Below, one piece after another: positions 49,784-62,241 of a DNA stretch of 64,000 bases. Within the stretch, counting starts at the first letter, position 1. Each line of letters opens with the position of its first letter. Under the pieces are notes generated by a model. It made no database searches. It was given only the letters and a program-made list of their open reading frames with translations, and was not told the origin of the DNA. Source of the DNA: Ehretia macrophylla. Lineage: Eukaryota > Streptophyta > Magnoliopsida > Boraginales > Ehretiaceae. The DNA lies in the NCBI GenBank assembly GCA_037974665.1, contig CM075768.1, positions 6,535,501 to 6,599,500 of the forward strand, given 5' to 3'. Position numbers and translations under genes: made by a program.

Positions 49784-50803
49784 TGATGCCGGAGCCCGAG
49801 TGCACACATGACATTTATTTTCATATATTTGTGTGCATTTATTACTTAAAATGTTTACTTAGAATAGTTACTATTCACTAAAATTTTTGACTGCTTTTTT
49901 TTTTTGATATTGCATTTTTCTCATGTTACTTGACATTTATGAGGCATGAGAAAATTGAAATTACGTGCATAGCATATCGGGAGCGAGAGATATAAAATGA
50001 TTCGTTTATCACATGAATAGTAAAATCCAGCATTTTAGTTTTAGCTTTGAATTTGACTTTAATTGACCCACCTAGCATTTATTCTAACCCAACCCATGAC
50101 CCAAATACCCAAATCCATTTACTATATAACCATATAACATATACTAGCCAAAAAAATGAGCAAAAAAATAGAAAAAAGGGAAATTTTGGCCAAAGGGAAA
50201 GAAAGGGAAAAAACGGAAAAATTGCTAGGGTTGATCTCCGGAGCTTAATGGGAGTATTACAAACCTTGCTAGAGCCATCTCCAAGCTTGTTCCACTTCAT
50301 TTTGGTGAGGGTTTGCATCCATTTGTGCTTTTTAAAGCTTGAACCCTATATATGTAAATTTTTAGATTTGCAATAATTGCTTAGTTTTATGGTTATTCTT
50401 GCATATATTGTTGATTATGGAGTGCATAGAACAAACTTTTATGGTTTTATTGCATGTTTATTGGCTAGATATGGTATTGGCTCAATGTAGAAGATGATTG
50501 AATAGTACTTTTCTTCAAATTTCGAGATTTGTATGCAAAGCATGTTTTAATGCTTCTAATAGATGCCATAAACGTCTAGGATGTTAAATGTGAAGTTTAA
50601 TTGGTTCAAACATAGCTAGATTTGGATGATCTTGATTGGAAGCAAAAGGGGCCAATTGTGAGAAGTGTTGACCGGGTGAATTTGGATGTATTGTATGGTC
50701 TTAGTTATGCTAGATAATGGTTATGATGCGTTTATGGCGCTAATTTAGTTATCGAATTGGGGGGTTGTAGTTCAAATGGACAGAGGGGCATTTTGGGGTT
50801 AAG
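49784..50803 (+). mobile_element. 5' part of another giant LTR, plus strand
   Basis: The first bases (GCCGGAGCCCGAGTGCACAC, then CATTTATTTTCATATATTTG) resemble the LTR starts of elements B and C. GGTGAGGG near 50304 marks the donor-like site. The fragment is interrupted at 50804 by element C, so its remainder should lie right of the window. The exact left boundary, at the primer site of element B, is uncertain by about eight bases. Confidence 0.7.
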
Positions 50804-52267
50804 TGTGAGACCTCAGACCTGCATACATGTGCATTTACTATTTAGTGTCATTCATTTGCATATATTTATGTGCATTTATTTCTTAAAATGCTTAATTAAG
50901 AATAGTTAGTATTTATTAGGATTTTTTATTTTTTTATTTTTCTAATTTTATATTTTTCCCATGATATGTGACTTATATGAGACATGACAAAATTAGAATT
51001 ATGTGCATAGCATATCGAGAGGGCGAGATACAAAATTATCTTAGTATCGTATGAATAACGAAACCAAGAATGCCTTTTAAGCCAAAATAACCCAATTTCT
51101 ATCATTTTCCAAAACTAACCCATGACCCAAACCTATCTAACTATCCTACACCTTATATAACATAAAACACAAAACAAAACAAAAAAGAAAAACAAAGGGC
51201 CAATCGACCATGAGAGGAAAATGGGGAAAAAATGGGAATTCATCCTAGGGCTTCAACCTCCATCTTCTCCAAGCCATTTCTAAGCCAAGTCAAGCTTCCA
51301 TCTTGTTCTCCTAAGCTTTTAGAGGTGAGGGATGCATCATATTTGTGTGATATTCAATGTTAGCTACAAACTTTAATTTTAAGATTTGACTATATATTGT
51401 TTTTATATGCTTCAAATGCTTCTTATTATGATCATAGAATAATCTTTTGTAGTTATTTAGCAAAGTTTATGGTTAGAAATTGAAAAATGAATGTAGAAAG
51501 ATGATGAATAGTAGTTTTGAATGGTAAACCCTCACATTTTATAATTTTTTATTTGAATTGCGTTCTATTGATTTGGTAGGTTCCATAAGTGTTTAGAAGC
51601 TTAAATGTACTATTTAAATGCTTAGGACATTGGTAAAATCGGAGAATTTGAATCGGAACATAAAGGGGTCGTTTGACCAGAATGTTGACCAGACAAGTTT
51701 TGAGTAATTGTATGGCCTTGAGATGATGTTTTAGCTTAATTGATTTTTATATGTGGATTTATGTAAAATAATTGAATAGTTTGGCTTGTAATATATTTTG
51801 AGACCTTATGGTCTTTTATGTAACTGTATTTGCCTTGAAAGATTGTAATACGAAGCTTAGAGACTTGTATGATTTGTAGCTTGTGGATGACATGTATACC
51901 TTATTGCTTAGTTAGTTGCTTGCTTGTATGGTTTAAAGGTGAATGGTTGCATGACTTAAAATATAAGAAAGTAAAGTAGATAAAATTAGAGTGGTAAGAT
52001 AAACGGTTTTATAACATAGAATTTCATTAACTTAGGGTAATGCATGCTTGTGTGTTGTATATTATTGATAGTAAAGAGGCTCGGATGGCCTTATAGACTT
52101 GGAAAGTCATGTTGTGAATGTTGTATATTGTTGTTGTGGTTATTTTTTATGTGTGCAGGGTTGTGGTTAGTCCTAGAAATAGGAAAAACTCTGTCCGTTT
52201 TTTCTAATTTTTCATGACCTCATATTTGGATCTGGGCTCCGGTCTCGTGAGAGATCGGGGCATTACA
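50804..52267 (+). repeat. 5' LTR of element C
   Basis: It shares TGTGAGACCYCAGACC, the CCAAGCCATTTCTAAGCC leader and the donor-like GAGGTGAGGG (near 51325) with the 3' copy. It lacks the central core and hairpin region. Confidence 0.85.
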
Positions 52268-52269
52268 GA

Positions 52270-52281
52270 TGGTATCAGAGC
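52270..52281 (+). other. primer-binding site of element C
   Basis: TGGTATCAGAGC, the initiator Met-tRNA site, lies two bases after the LTR end. Confidence 0.92.
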
Positions 52282-53148
52282 TTAGTTAGCTCTCAACTGG
52301 GACAGGGTCCTCGATCTATTGGGTAGCAACCATCGAGTGCGTGCATGTGAAGCGTGTCTTGAATAGGTGTATACTTGTATGTAGTCTTGTGTGTTCTTGC
52401 ATGAAAGTGTGTGCTTATGTGAATTATTGTGCCAATGTGGCAAACGTGCAATATGTGCCAATGTGTGACCATGTGTGCACCTATATGACCTCTTTATGCA
52501 ATAAGTGAAACTTATATGATATGTGTACTTTCGTGGTTATGTGTGCATCAAAGTGATTCCTTGAATATCTACTTATTTTAATTGTTTGCAATATTGTGTA
52601 CTAAGTGTTTATTTTAAGTCAAACCAATTGAATACATGCATTACCCCGTGAATTGGTAAGTAATCACTCTTCCCTATAAAGAGAAGATCAGTTGCGGCTT
52701 GCTTGAAGATATGGTTCAACAGAAAGAGGGAACAGTTGATCAGATGCTTAACAGGGTACATTCCTATATGAGTGGTCTTCTTCAGGATTTCTATTTCATG
52801 GATCTTGTTTAAAGTATTTATTTGGCAATTCTTCTTGGCATCTTTCTATGGTAATCACTTAGATTTCATATTGGTATTTTCTCGACACTTCTAACTGGAA
52901 TTCTTAATTGGACTTCAGAATGATATTCTCAAGCAGAGCCTTTATTTGGCCTCCTTACTTGGAAGTTCTCGTATAATATTTTGGTATTTTTATTGGGATT
53001 TCTTACTAGTGTGTTTCTCAGTACTTCTTTTTGGTATTTTGTATGGTATTCATATTCAAGGTTCTTCTCCAGAGTGTTCAGGATGCATATGTGGAATTCA
53101 CTTGTGAAGAAGAATTGTGAGGATGCAATTTTTGTAAGAAGGGGATGA

Positions 53149-55013
53149 TGTGAGACCCCAGACCCGCATACATATGCATTTACTATTTAATGCCATTTAT
53201 TTGCATATATTTATGTGCATTTATATATTAAAATACTTAATTAAGAATAGTTACTATATATTAGGATTTTTGACTGTTTTATTTTTCTAATTTTACATTT
53301 TTCCCATGATACGTGACTTATATGAGGCATGAGAAAATTAGAATTATGTGAATAGCATATCGGGGAGCGAGTTACAAAATTTTCTTAGTATCGCATGAAT
53401 AGTAAAACCAAGAATGCCTTTTAAGCCAAAATAACTCAATTTCTATCATTTTTCCTAAACTAACCCATGACCCAAACCCATCTAACTATCCTACACCCGA
53501 TATAACATAAAACACAAAACAAAAAAAAGGAAGACAAAAGGCCAATTGGCCATGAGAGGAAAATGAGAAAAATATGGGAATTCATCCTAGGGCTTCAATC
53601 TCCATCTTTTGCAAGCCATTTCTAAGCCAAGTCAAGCTTCCATCTTGTTCTCCTAAGCTTATAGAGGTGATGGATGCATCATATTTGTGTGATTTCAATG
53701 TTAGCTACAAACTTTAATTTTAAGATTTGACTATATATTGCTTATCTATGCTTCAAATGCTTCTTATTATGATCATAGAATAATCTTTTGTAGTTATTTA
53801 GCAAAGTTTAAGGTTAAAAATTGAAAAATAAATGTAGGAAGATGATGAATAGTAGTTTTAAATAGTAAACCCTCACATTTTGTAATTTTCGATTCCAATA
53901 ACATTCTATTGATTTGGTTAGGTGTCATAAGTGTTTAGAAGCTTAAATGTACCATTTAAATGCTTAAGACATTAGTAAAATTGGTGAATTTGAATCGGAA
54001 CATAAAGGGGTCATTTGACCAAAATGTTGACCAGGAAAGTTTTGAGTGGGTTATAGCCTTAGATATGCTAGGAAGTAAGTGCGGTGCGGTTATGGCATTG
54101 ATTGGGTGATCGGTTAGTGTAGCTATAGTTCAAATGAACTAAAGGGCTAATCGGGGTTTTGTGGTAAACATGGGTTAAGATGGGTTTTTGTGCGCTTTAG
54201 ACGTGTCATAAAGTGTCTAAGTTTGAGTAGTGAAATCGGATTTCAAGTATCGTAGCTCGGTTCGAGATGGTAGCTTGTGAAAGTTGAAAAAATGAATAGT
54301 ATTTTGTTGAATTAATCGTTAATGCTTGATTCGATGCTTGTAGTAGGTGCTACAAGTGTTATAATGACTAGATTAATACTTGGAATTGCTAGAATGTGAT
54401 TTGAACTTGTAGAAAGTTGATAGAGTATAAGGAGCCTTTTCGGGCACTTTGGGCCATATGAGTGTGTGAGTGCTTTGGAGAGCTTAGTTGTAGTTCATAA
54501 GTGATTGTGGAGTGTATGGAATGTTTATGATGTACCTCCGTTGATAGATGGTTAGCTTTATTGTTATGGAGTGAAAATGGGCTTCTAGCGTTAAATGTAG
54601 GTTACGGTTTAAAGTGAGCTTTCTTGGTGTTGAGTGAAGTCATAAACTAGCTTAGTTGAGCTAGTATTGTTGGGACTAACTTGATAGCTTGAGTTATGTG
54701 TTATTGTATCGCCTACCAATTTTTGATTACTTGAGTGATTACTTGGGTTATGTGTTAATTTGAATTATATTGGTAATTGTCTAATTTTTATCATTTATGT
54801 ATTGAGGATGACCTACTTTTTTGACCTCATTTGTATACCTATTGAATGGCTTGTTATAATTGTTATCTTGTGTGTATCGAATTGTGGTTGCGCAACCATT
54901 TGGGCATGGTAGTGTCGAGAAGCCAGGCGGTATCGGGCTTGCCTGTATACCTCGGATACTATGGTCCCTATTCCTACTCTCGCCTAGTTTGGAGATCGCC
55001 AGGGAGTGTTGGG
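53149..55013 (+). repeat. 3' LTR of element C, left part
   Basis: Matches the 5' LTR from TGTGAGACC through about 54040, then continues into the core block shared with the solo LTR at 31150 (GTGGTTGCGCAACCATTTGG, GGCATGGTA). It ends at GAGTGTTGGG, where the Tekay element starts. In the solo LTR the same phrase is followed by TCATAGGA. Confidence 0.87.
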
Positions 55014-57301
55014 TGTCACGCCCCGACCCGACCCCACAAAAGGCCAAGCCCGGACCCGACACACGGACGGAGTCTCCTCTGTACCGCGGACGATCCGAAA
55101 ACCCTAAAAACAATATAATACTTGCGAAAGCCATAAAATAATCAAAACAAGCCAACTTTCTAGAAAACATACATTCCTTATTATCCAACTTTCCAAACCA
55201 AAAATGCTATGCATACTACACAAGTACTTATGCCACTAAACCATTAGCCATTAGCATGCATTTCTTCACTAGTCATCAGGGTACAAGTTACAACATTACA
55301 ACTTTAATCCATTACAACATAAGACCATTAAAGGTCTCAAAATAGGAAAATACATACAAGGCTACAAGCCTCAAAATTAAGCGTCCTTCACGCAATATAC
55401 ATAACAACAAGGTTTGCACAAAACTGGTAACCAACCACCAGCAAAGCAGGTAAGTGCTATCACGGAAACACCTCCACCTGCTCCTCCTCCTCAATTACCT
55501 CGAGAGGGTCTGCCTCAACTACTCCTGTAAAAACATAGTATAGAGAGGAATGAGCAAAAACTATTGCTCAGGGAGGGCAATTGGTCTCAAGGACGGAGAT
55601 GAGAGGAGTATGCAATGCAATTAGCCAAGCAATACATACAAAACATATAAAGATACATCCAAAGCCAACAATAAAGCAAGGCAAGTATTTAAAGCTGCAA
55701 ACACTCAATCAAAGGATACGATACTCTTTTCACGAGCAACTTTCAAACACAAATTCGATGACGACGCGCCGGCCCAAAACCACCTTATAACACCAGTTTG
55801 GAATACCCCGGAAGTATCCATCAATCCTACGACCCAAATCTCCCTGGGAGGAAACCCAAGCGAGAAAGGGAATAGCAGCGGAGCTAGAGCAACCAACACT
55901 GGTAACCCAAGGCTACCCAAAGAGGCCCATCACTCACGCGCGAGACACTATGCAATGTAAGACTCGATACAAGACGATAAACAAGCGATAAAGCCACACA
56001 TGGGAGAATAACAAAGTAGGTTACTCTCGCACGCAATAGCAGTAATTTGATAAGCAATTCAATCCAAAACAACTCAAACAAGTAATTCAAGTAATTCTAA
56101 GCATTCTATATGCATAAAGACAAGAAAACACACAAAAACACAAATCGGCCCCAACTATCAAAACACTACCATTTCCAAACGAGCTACGAGTTTTGGAAAC
56201 CGACTTCGCCAACCCTCCTAGGTCACCATAAGGCACGTCTAAAGACTCCGAAACCTTACTTTACCCTAGAACTCGCGCAAAGCCCCGATTTCCCCCTTTC
56301 TCGTTTGAACTACAACTAATACAACCAAACACCCAACCAATGCCATAATCGCACCAAAAGTGCTTCCATGGCTTCCCGAAGCAATGCCAACACGCAAAAT
56401 GAGAAAACGCCAAAGTCGACCTAAACGACCCCGACTTTCCCAAAGGCTTAATTCTCATTTTTTCCTCTACGCAACCCAAACAAACCACACATTTTAGCAT
56501 TCTAGCATACCTAGCACGTTTCTACATCAACGGAAAGCATAACAGCGCAATTTCAACGTTTCAAGGTTTTACTATTCACAAAACACTATTCATTTCACAA
56601 TTCAAGTTGCAATCACAACATTTAACCGCAGAAAATGTTACAAAGCTATAAATACATGTTCTACAAATGCTAAGGAACATTCTAGAAGCATCAAATCGCT
56701 TTAAATAACGATCTACGGATAAATCTAAAAATTGACAAAGTTAACATACACAACGTATAAATTCGCAAATAACATGCTTCCCTCACCTTAGGTACTCCTA
56801 GTCGCTAGGAAAACAACGTTGGTTGCCTCGGAAATCACCCCGCACGAGCACACGCGAAGATTGATCGTTTGGTAGGTGAAAGGTTTTTTTTTTTTTTTCT
56901 CTAAGGGAGCTCACGGCCTGCTGCTTATTTTGCTGCTGTTTTTCTTCTTATTTTGCTTAGTTAATTTCTTAATTAAGGGTAAAAAGGTCAAAGGGTCAAA
57001 AGGTCAAAGGTCAAACAACTTAAGACTTGGTCAAAGGGCCCTATTTCGCGCGTTTTAAAGCCGTTTCAGCTATGGTAAGTTCAATTAAAGCTAGCAATAT
57101 TTAAAATATAAAATTTAAGTCATCTAATTACTAGTTTCACTATTTGTTGAGGACTGAAAATCGTTATCTAGCTATCGCTCCTTAAATGCAATGTACGTTG
57201 CGACGGCGAGAAATTAACAGTTAATTCACAAAGAATTTAAGGAAATAAAATTTTCAAAATAATAAACAAAGAAAATTCACATTCCGGGCTCGGGTATTAC
57301 A
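55014..57301 (-). repeat. 3' LTR of the Tekay element
   Basis: 2288 bases from TGTCACGCCCCGACCC to GGTATTACA on the plus strand. Sense landmarks: start at 57301, donor-like TAAGGTGAGG (GT at 56785-56786), core block (about 55760-55950), 7-bp perfect hairpin (55551-55570), acceptor-like ACAGGAG (55522-55528) and end at 55014. Confidence 0.95.
55551..55570 (-). other. LTR hairpin, Tekay 3' LTR
   Basis: TGAGCAA and TTGCTCA pair perfectly around a 6-base loop, 26 bases before the ACAGGAG site in sense orientation. Confidence 0.78.
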
Positions 57302-57314
57302 CCCTCTCCCCCTT
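57302..57314 (-). other. polypurine tract of the Tekay element
   Basis: Sense AAGGGGGAGAGGG lies directly against the 3' LTR start. The pol stop codon sits at its 5' edge. Confidence 0.93.
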
Positions 57315-60300
57315 AAAACAATTGCGCCCACGCAATTCTTACCTGGTCAACAAACAACTCCGGATACTGATCCCGAACTTGGTCATCTCTTTCCCAAGTC
57401 GCTTCCTCAAACCCATGATGATTCCACAGAACCTTCACTAACGGAATACTCTTTCTGCGAAGCTCTTGAATCTTCCGATCCATAATTCTAATCGGTTTCT
57501 CTTCATAAGCCAACTTCTCTTCAATCTGCAAAGGCTCTGGTTCAAGTACATGTGAAGGGTCTGGATGATACTTCTTCAACATAGACACATGGAACACATC
57601 ATGCAGTCTCGACAAGCTTGGAGGCAAAGCTAATCGATAAGCCAAAGGACCTACCTTTTCGGTGATCTCATACGGACCCACATACCTGGGACTAAGCTTC
57701 CCACTCTTACCTTGCCGAATCAATCCCTTCCGTGGAGAAATCTTAAGAAACACCCAATCTCCCAAATCAAACTTAAGATCTCGACGGTGCTTATCCGCAT
57801 AACTCTTCTGACGACTCTGAGCTGTAAGCATACGCTGGCAAATAAGGTGAACATTATCTACCATCTTAATCATCTCAGGTAACACAGTCGGATCAACTGT
57901 TCTCATCTCTCCAACCTCTTCCCAATATAATGGGGATCTGCATTTCCGACCATACAACGCCTCGTAGGGAGCCATACCTATAGTAGATTGATAACTACTG
58001 TTGTAGGAGAACTCCGCTAAAGGCAAAAATTTCTCCTAGTTCTTCCCAAAGTCTAGCACACATGCCCGAAGCATGTCTTCCAAGATCCTGATGGTTCTCT
58101 CAGACTGGCCATCAGTTTGCGGATGATATGCAGTACTGAAGCTCAACTTAGTTCCCATGGCCTCTTGCAACTTCTGCCAAAAACGAGATCTGAATCTGGG
58201 ATCCCTATCTGACACTATACTCTGTGGTACTCCATGCAATCTCACAATATTAGCAACATACAATTCAGCTAGCTTATCAAGGCTATCCTGTTTGTTCACG
58301 GGAATAAAATGTGTAACTTTAGTCAAGCGATCCACAACAACCCAAACAGAATCACATCCTCTCGGAGATCTAGGAAGATCGGTCACAAGGTCCATTGTTA
58401 TATGTACCCACTTCCATTGCGGAATCGACAATGGCTGTAGAAGTCCGGCTGGCCTCTGATGCTCAACTTTAACCCTCTGACAAGTCAAACATCTGGATAC
58501 ATACCCAGCAATCTCCCTCTTCATATTGTTCCACCAGAAGTGTTGCTTCAAATCTCTATACATCTTAGTACTGCCCGGGTGAATCGTATACCTCGAATTA
58601 TGTGCCTCGGACAGGATCTCATTCTTCAAAGTCGGATCATCAGGAACACATACTCTATCCCTTAATCTGAAAATGCCATCTGCATGTAATTTAAACTCCG
58701 ACTCTCCCCCTTTAGCTTTCTCTTAGATCTTCAAGATGTGAGGATCAGTCTTCTGAGCCTCTCTGATCTGTGCTAGCAACCCTGACTAAATCTGTAAACT
58801 AGCAAATCGAATCCCTACCTCAGTAGCTTCTGGTTTCCATGAACAAATTTCTTCCAAAGTCTCCCAGTCCTTGATAATCAAGCTTGCAACAGTAGCCTTT
58901 CGGCTCAAAGCATCAGCAACAACATTTGCCTTACCTGGCACATAGTTAATAGAATAGTTATAACCACCCAATAGCTCTAGCCATCTCTGCTGCCTCATAT
59001 TTAGATCCTTCTGTGAAAACAAATACTTGAGACTCTTGTGGTCAGTAAATATTTCAAATCTGCAACCCCACAAGTAATGACGCCACTTCTTCAATGCAAA
59101 CACAACTGCAGCTAACTCAAGATCATGTGTAGGGTAATTGACTTCATAAGGTTTCAATTTCCTAGAAGCATAGGCAATCACCTTACCATTCTGCATTAAA
59201 ACACAGCCCAATCCTTCTTTAGATGCATCACTGTAGACAACGAAGTTCTCTGTTCCCTCAGGTAAAGCTAGTATAGGAGCTGTAGTTAGTCTCTTCTTCA
59301 ATTCTTGGAAACTGGATTCACACTTGGCATCCCAATTGTAAGCAACTTTCTTCCGAGTCAACTGGCTCAAAGGTCCAAAAATCTTAGAAAAGTCTTTAAC
59401 AAATCTCCGGTAGTAACCTGCCAATCCAAGAAAACTCCGAATCTCTGGCACCGTCTCAGGTCTCTTCCAAGCTGAAACAACTTCAATCTTAGCTGGGTCC
59501 ACTGAAACTCCTCGATCTGAAATGATATGGCCTAGAAAAGATATCTGGTTCAACCAGAACTCACACTTGCTGAATTTAGCAAAAAGCTTGTTTTCCTGCA
59601 AAGTCTGAAGCACAATCCTCAAGTATTGCTCATGTTCAGCCTCGTTCTTCGAATACACTAAAATGTCGTCAATGAAGATCACGACAAACTGATCAAGGTA
59701 AGGCCGAAAAACCCTCTGCATCAAGTCCATGAATGCGGCTGGTGCATTCGTCAATCCAAACGGCAAAACAACAAATTCATAGTGGCCATATCTAGTCCTG
59801 AAAGCCGTCTTCGGTATATCGTCACTCCGAATTCTAAGTTGATAGTAACCCTGCCTCAAGTCAAATTTGGAGTAAACACTCGCACCCTGCAACTGGTCAA
59901 ACAATTCTTCAATCAACGGCAAGGGGTATTTGTTCTTAATCGTGACTTGATTAAGTCCCCTGTAATCAATGCATAACCGTAGCGTGCCGTCTTTCTTTCT
60001 CACAAACAACACAGGTGCGCCCCACGGTGAAGAACTAGGTTGTATAAACCCTTTCTCAAGCAAGTTCTGAAGCTGAATTTTTAACTCCTGAAGTTCGGCC
60101 GATGCCATCCTGTAAGGACTCCTAGAAATAGGCGCAGTGCCTGCCACAAGATCAATCACGAACTCAATCTCCCTATCCGGTGGTAAACCCGGTAATTCCT
60201 CGGGAAATACACCAGGGAAGTCTCTAACAATTGGAACCTCATTCAAACTCAACTTATCAGCAGGCTGATTGATCAAATAGGCTAAGTAGGCTTCACAACC

Positions 60301-61930
60301 CCTATTCAACAACTTAGAAGTCTTGATCGCTGATAAAAGTGGAATGCGGGCAGCCCTGCAGTTCCCAACAATCTCTAGTACCGGTAGGTCAGGAACCTTA
60401 AGATAAACGATCTTTGTTCTACAATCCAACTGAGCATAATACTTTCCCAACCAGTCCATTCCCAAAATGATTTCAAAGTCACGGAATGGTAATATAATTA
60501 AATCAGCAGGAAATTTACGGTTCTCAATACATATATCACAAGATTTGCAAATAGACTCAGCAACAAATTTTGCACCCAAAGGAGTGCTAACTTCAACTTC
60601 ATGAGGCAAATTATCAATGCAAACATTCACAGATCGTGCACATGCAGGAGTTATAAACGAATGTGTAGCTCCAGGATCAATCAAAACTTTAACTGGCTGA
60701 GTATTGAGAAGAAAGGTACCTTCCACTATAGCTGTATTATCGGGCAGCTCCTCTGCATCCAGTGCAAAGACCCTAGCCTGTACTCTCTGTGCTGGTCGTG
60801 CACCTGCAGCCCTATTCTGAACACCTCGGCCTCCACCACGGCCCTGAACATTATTATATTTAGGGCAATCCCTCACCCTGTGATCATCACCGCCACAACC
60901 CGTACATTTTCCACTCTTTCTCCAGCAGTTAGCCTCAATATGCCCTGGTCGATTACAATAATCACACTGCTGATTTTGCCTAACCGCAGTGTTTCCTGTA
61001 GGTGCTGGGGCTCTGGCAGGGGTAGGAACTGTAGCTCCCTGCTGAGGTCTAGTCACAGCTGGCCTAGCCTGAATCTGCTGCTGTGGCTGATACGGACGTT
61101 GCTGAGGACCCTGTGCAGAAGCCTGAAACTGCCTCGGTTGACTCTGGCTGCTCTGGCCCAAAAACTGCTTCTTACTCGGCTGACTGCTCTCGGCTAACAT
61201 CTCAGCCTTCCGTTTCTCAAACTTCGAGGCTGCCTGAAATGCCTCGGGAAAAGTAGTGTAGGTCTGCCCAGTCAAATGCAACTGTATGTCCATTCTCAAC
61301 CCACGGACAAACCTATGTATCATCCTCCTAGCTGGCCGTACCAACTCGGGCATATACCTCAACAGGCTAACAAACCTAGCCTCATACTGTGCAACAGTCA
61401 TATTCCCCTGTTTCAGGGCCACAAACTCATCTTCCCTCCTCTCCATAGCCATCTCGGGAATATATTTGTCCCGGAACTCACTTACGAAATCATCCCATAA
61501 ATGTGGAACATCCTCACAATCCCACCTCAGCCTAACAGTATTCCACCACTGCTCTGCATCACCCTCAAATAAAAATGATGCATAATCTATTCTTGCCTTA
61601 TCGGTATACCTCAAAGCAGTGAAAGTTTTCTCAACTCGATTAATCCATCTCTCGGCCGCCTCATCATCCGGCTCCCCGAAGAACTTTCCCGGCTCGTGCC
61701 TCAGAAATTTCTCAAGCTGGTTATTCTCAACTCTGTACCCCTGTCCACCAGGATTAGCTTGATTACCCTGGGGATTAATACGGTCCTACCTCTGCTCGTG
61801 TAGTACCTGTGTGATCCGATCTACTGCAGCAGTCATGGTAGCCATAAACTGCTCAGGCAACGGCTGCTGACCCTGTTCTGCTACCTCTTCATCTGATCCT
61901 ATACCTTGAGTACCACGACGTGGCGGCATA
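57315..61930 (-). mobile_element. gag-pol region of the Tekay element
   Basis: Read right to left. Gag starts near 61930 (MPPRRGTQG), with [15 protein letters not shown] near 61400 and two CX2CX4HX4C zinc knuckles at about 60865-60966. The protease block with GATHSF lies near 60660. Reverse transcriptase spans about 59640-60180, with [10 protein letters not shown] near 59670. RNase H lies at about 58900-59300, with [10 protein letters not shown] and [10 protein letters not shown]. Integrase spans about 57750-58580, with a zinc-binding HPG..CxxC region, then MDLVTDLP and VSDRDPRF. A GPY/F block, RYVGPYEI, lies near 57680. A C-terminal chromodomain, VKVLWNHHGFEEATWE, is at about 57345-57510. 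The chromodomain and long LTRs place it in the Tekay/Del branch. The coding region has about three breaks, so this copy is a recent fossil. Confidence 0.93.
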
Positions 61931-62221
61931 GTAGCAACTCACAATAGCTGGCAACATTTAAAAGCAGTTTATAGACAGAATTATAGCACATAAGATTAGA
62001 TAACACTCAAGTCAATAACAATCCAATATTCTATCACACAATTCACATATGACAAGTTTAACTTGCCAAACTATTTCACTTAAACACATAAACATTCCAA
62101 GTTCACAAAGTCATGCTAGAACATTTTCTTTTCACTTAGCAATCATTCATAAACACTTTAGCATTTTAGACCTCTACCCCACAGACCGAGAATCATATCC
62201 CGGCTCATGCAAGACTATCAT
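61931..62221 (-). mobile_element. leader between primer site and gag of the Tekay element
   Basis: About 290 bases, AT-rich and without a protein. It is a normal 5' leader. Confidence 0.75.
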
Positions 62222-62233
62222 GCTCTGATACCA
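62222..62233 (-). other. primer-binding site of the Tekay element
   Basis: Sense TGGTATCAGAGC, complementary to initiator Met-tRNA, eight bases from the 5' LTR end at 62242. It fixes the minus orientation. Confidence 0.94.
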
Positions 62234-62241
62234 CCTAAAGA

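Larger units (their letters stand above)
50804..55013 (+). mobile_element. giant-LTR non-coding element C, interrupted by Tekay
   Basis: The 5' LTR is 50804-52267 (TGTGAGACC to CATTACA), followed by primer site TGGTATCAGAGC (52270-52281). A non-coding interior of 881 bases ends in a purine tract (53134-53148). The 3' LTR starts at 53149 and runs to 55013, where the Tekay element cuts it; the rest must lie beyond the window. The 3' LTR holds sequence (from about 54050) absent from the 5' LTR, so the 5' copy is internally shortened. AGAATTGTGAGGATGCAATT and a TAA precede the purine tract. Confidence 0.86.

Noticed and set aside
52268-52300. A tRNA gene suggested by the TGGTATCAGAGC text at several places
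   Set aside because: These are primer-binding sites complementary to a tRNA 3' end. No cloverleaf can be formed around them.
60601-61197. A 198-codon plus-strand frame opposite Tekay gag
   Set aside because: It is an antisense shadow of the gag and protease coding region.
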